Assembly: GCF_039526385.1 (NCBI RefSeq)
Contig: NZ_BAAAIX010000001.1
Coordinates: forward strand, 1-64,000
Direction: 5' to 3'
DNA: 64,000 nt
From: Luteococcus peritonei
Lineage (GTDB): Bacteria; Actinomycetota; Actinomycetes; Propionibacteriales; Propionibacteriaceae
Both the position numbers and the translations under genes were made by a program. Below, one piece after another: positions 62,842 to 64,000 of the stretch (positions are counted from its first letter, which is position 1; every line of letters starts with the position of its first letter). Under the pieces are notes generated by a model. The model did not search any database. It saw only the letters and a program-made list of their open reading frames with translations, and was not told the DNA's origin.

Positions 62842-64000
62842 TCAGCCCGCGACCCGGGCGGCAGCGGTGGGACGGCGCCGACGCGGCAGCTGGGGAGGGT
62901 TCTTGTTGGTGGGGCGGATGTCGGTGTCGGTGAGGTACTCGTGGATCTCGTAGACCGCCAGTGCGCCGCTGAGCAGCTCGGCCCAGGGCTCGCCGCCGGC
63001 ATGGCTGGCCGCCGAGGCGTGCCAGTGGCCCTCGCCGCCCAACCGGGGACGCTGCTGCCAGGCCCGCCAGCTGTTCGGCGCCAGGCCCCAGGCCAGGTCG
63101 GGGCGGGGCCGGTTGTGGTCGTGCACGGTCTCCACCACCCGGCCGTCGCCCAGTGGGCGGCGCCAGGTGACCACGGGGGTGCCGGCGGTGTGGTCCACCA
63201 CCTCGACGATGCCGGGCGTGGCTGTCGCCTCCTCCACGATCCGGTGGGCGACGGTGGGGGCCAGCGCCGGCCGGCCCAGCCGCCGGCCCAGGAAGCCCTC
63301 CGGCAGCACGGGCAGCGCCTCCAGCTCGGCGTCGGCCTCGGCCGGTCCGCTGCCGCCCAGTCGGCTCAGGTCCGGTGTCCCGGTGCCCAGCAGCGGGGTG
63401 GGCTGGCCCACCCGCTCGACGCCGCGCAGCGTCAGCCGCTCGCTGAGCAGCTCCAGCAGTCTAGAGGCCCGCACCGGGGCCGGCTGCTCGGCGGAGAGGT
63501 CCACCAGCTGCCAGGAGCCGAAGCGCCGCAGCACCGCCAGGCGCACGGCCAGCAGGGCCGGGTTGCGGCCCGGCGCGGCACCGCCCAGCGCCGCCTGGCT
63601 GCGCACGATGCAGGCCAGGTGGGGGTCGCCGGCGCGGTCGGCCAGCTCGTCGACGCTGCGCTCGGCCATCAGCTGGGCCCGGGTGGTGCGGTCGAAGGTG
63701 TCAGGGCCCACCGGGCGCTCCAGCCCGGCCATCCGCAGGTGCTGCCACAGCTCGTCCAGTTCGTCCAGCAGGGCGGTCCAGCGCGTGGCCGCCTCCGACC
63801 CGAAGGCCAGGGCGACGGCATGGAACTGCCCCCCGCGTTCGGTGGGCAGGCTCAGCTCGCGACCGTCGGCGAAGCGGTGCAGCTGGTCGGGGGCGGCCAC
63901 CAGGTCGAGCCGGTGACGGGCCAGCTCGGCGTCCAGCGCCCGGCCGGACTTCTTGAACAGGTCGCGCCAGGCGGCCGGCAGCAGGAAGGTCTGCGGCAGC
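62842..64000 (-). CDS. FAD-dependent oxidoreductase, phytoene-desaturase-like, cut by the window edge
   Basis: Translation of 386 codons runs from the window edge to a stop at 62842-62844, and the N-terminus is missing. The visible part starts LPQTFLLPAAWRDLFKKSGR and continues with FADGRELSLPTERGGQFHAV, like the region after the FAD-binding fold in CrtI-type amine oxidases. The C-terminal half is diverged and ends in a basic RRRRPTAAARVAG tail. The substrate is unknown. The near idsA could supply an isoprenoid, but helR lies between them. Confidence 0.6.
   Translation of the reverse strand, partial: LPQTFLLPAAWRDLFKKSGRALDAELARHRLDLVAAPDQLHRFADGRELSLPTERGGQFHAVALAFGSEAATRWTALLDELDELWQHLRMAGLERPVGPDTFDRTTRAQLMAERSVDELADRAGDPHLACIVRSQAALGGAAPGRNPALLAVRLAVLRRFGSWQLVDLSAEQPAPVRASRLLELLSERLTLRGVERVGQPTPLLGTGTPDLSRLGGSGPAEADAELEALPVLPEGFLGRRLGRPALAPTVAHRIVEEATATPGIVEVVDHTAGTPVVTWRRPLGDGRVVETVHDHNRPRPDLAWGLAPNSWRAWQQRPRLGGEGHWHASAASHAGGEPWAELLSGALAVYEIHEYLTDTDIRPTNKNPPQLPRRRRPTAAARVAG

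Noticed and set aside
1..64000. CRISPR array, insertion sequences, integrases, att sites, tRNA or rRNA genes
   Set aside because: No regular repeat-spacer series, transposase or integrase frames, or cloverleaf-like sequences were seen. Base use is even and the gene content is conserved core.

Overview
The window is GC-rich, gene-dense DNA from an actinomycete (Actinomycetota). The order is my inference: the gene content fits Propionibacteriales or a neighbouring lineage, but nothing here fixes the genus. Markers pointing to Actinomycetota are the QcrCAB/CtaCDEF respiratory genes with a diheme cytochrome QcrC and the four-subunit-type CtaF, the families DUF4191, DUF3043 and DUF3349, a class II DAHP synthase, GuaB1, a PASTA-domain kinase, a HelR-type ATPase and a GlnR-like site at glnA. 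Much of the gene order resembles two stretches of the Mycobacterium tuberculosis chromosome as I recall them (pit-DUF3349, and the trpD-ctaE-qcrCAB / nlpC / aroG / protein kinase / idsA2 / sucB / glnA region). I see no insertion sequences, prophage, CRISPR array, tRNA or rRNA genes. No stretch longer than about 270 bases lacks a gene.

Region 1 (1-2.8 kb) is a zinc-starvation module. A palindrome resembling a Zur box sits between divergent promoters. To the left are cysteine-free paralogues of ribosomal proteins L28, L33, S14 and L32, followed by an HU-type DNA-binding protein. To the right are L31 type B and a CobW-like protein that has a CxxC motif but no P-loop, resembling mycobacterial Mrf. 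Region 2 (2.8-5 kb) holds siroheme/corrin genes (cobA, a precorrin-2 dehydrogenase, cobK). Region 3 (5-9.6 kb) has a LacI regulator, a TfoX-N protein and a cytoplasmic GH92 alpha-mannosidase. Region 4 (9.6-21 kb) carries glnA with a GlnR-like site, an RDD membrane protein, a glycosyltransferase, a secreted calcineurin-type phosphoesterase, an ABC-F ATPase, a DUF4191 protein, the dihydrolipoyl acyltransferase sucB/dlaT and leucyl aminopeptidase.

Region 5 (21-28.9 kb) has gcvT, small hypotheticals and DUF3043, then a pit phosphate transporter behind an array of PHO-box-like repeats with two tandem DUF3349 genes. A pspA-pspAA-glycerate-kinase-like operon and erpA follow. Region 6 (29-39.7 kb) is the aerobic respiratory core: ctaC-ctaD-ctaF and ctaE-qcrC-qcrA-qcrB. 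These encode the bcc-aa3 supercomplex and are interrupted by guaB1, trpD and a receiver-domain protein on the opposite strand.

Region 7 (39.7-48.3 kb) contains a prepilin-peptidase-like gene coupled to an unrecognised helix-turn-helix gene, whose upstream region has four direct repeats with an exact 21-bp period. It also holds a sunset-domain membrane protein, ppiA, a stand-alone AsnC ligand-binding domain, an exonuclease/GIY-YIG fusion next to a LexA-like box, an NlpC/P60 peptidoglycan hydrolase and a ROK kinase. Region 8 (48.3-64 kb) has a PlsC-like protein that has lost its catalytic His/Asp pair, a MacRS-like two-component system, aroG, threonine aldolase, a DUF2975-HTH pair, an MBL hydrolase and a PASTA kinase. 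After these come thiE, a membrane-anchored RNase with its barstar, idsA, helR and a truncated FAD oxidoreductase.

A window-wide feature is leaderless transcription. At least eight genes have a TANNNT-like -10 box exactly 7 nt before an ATG or 6 nt before a GTG start and no Shine-Dalgarno sequence.
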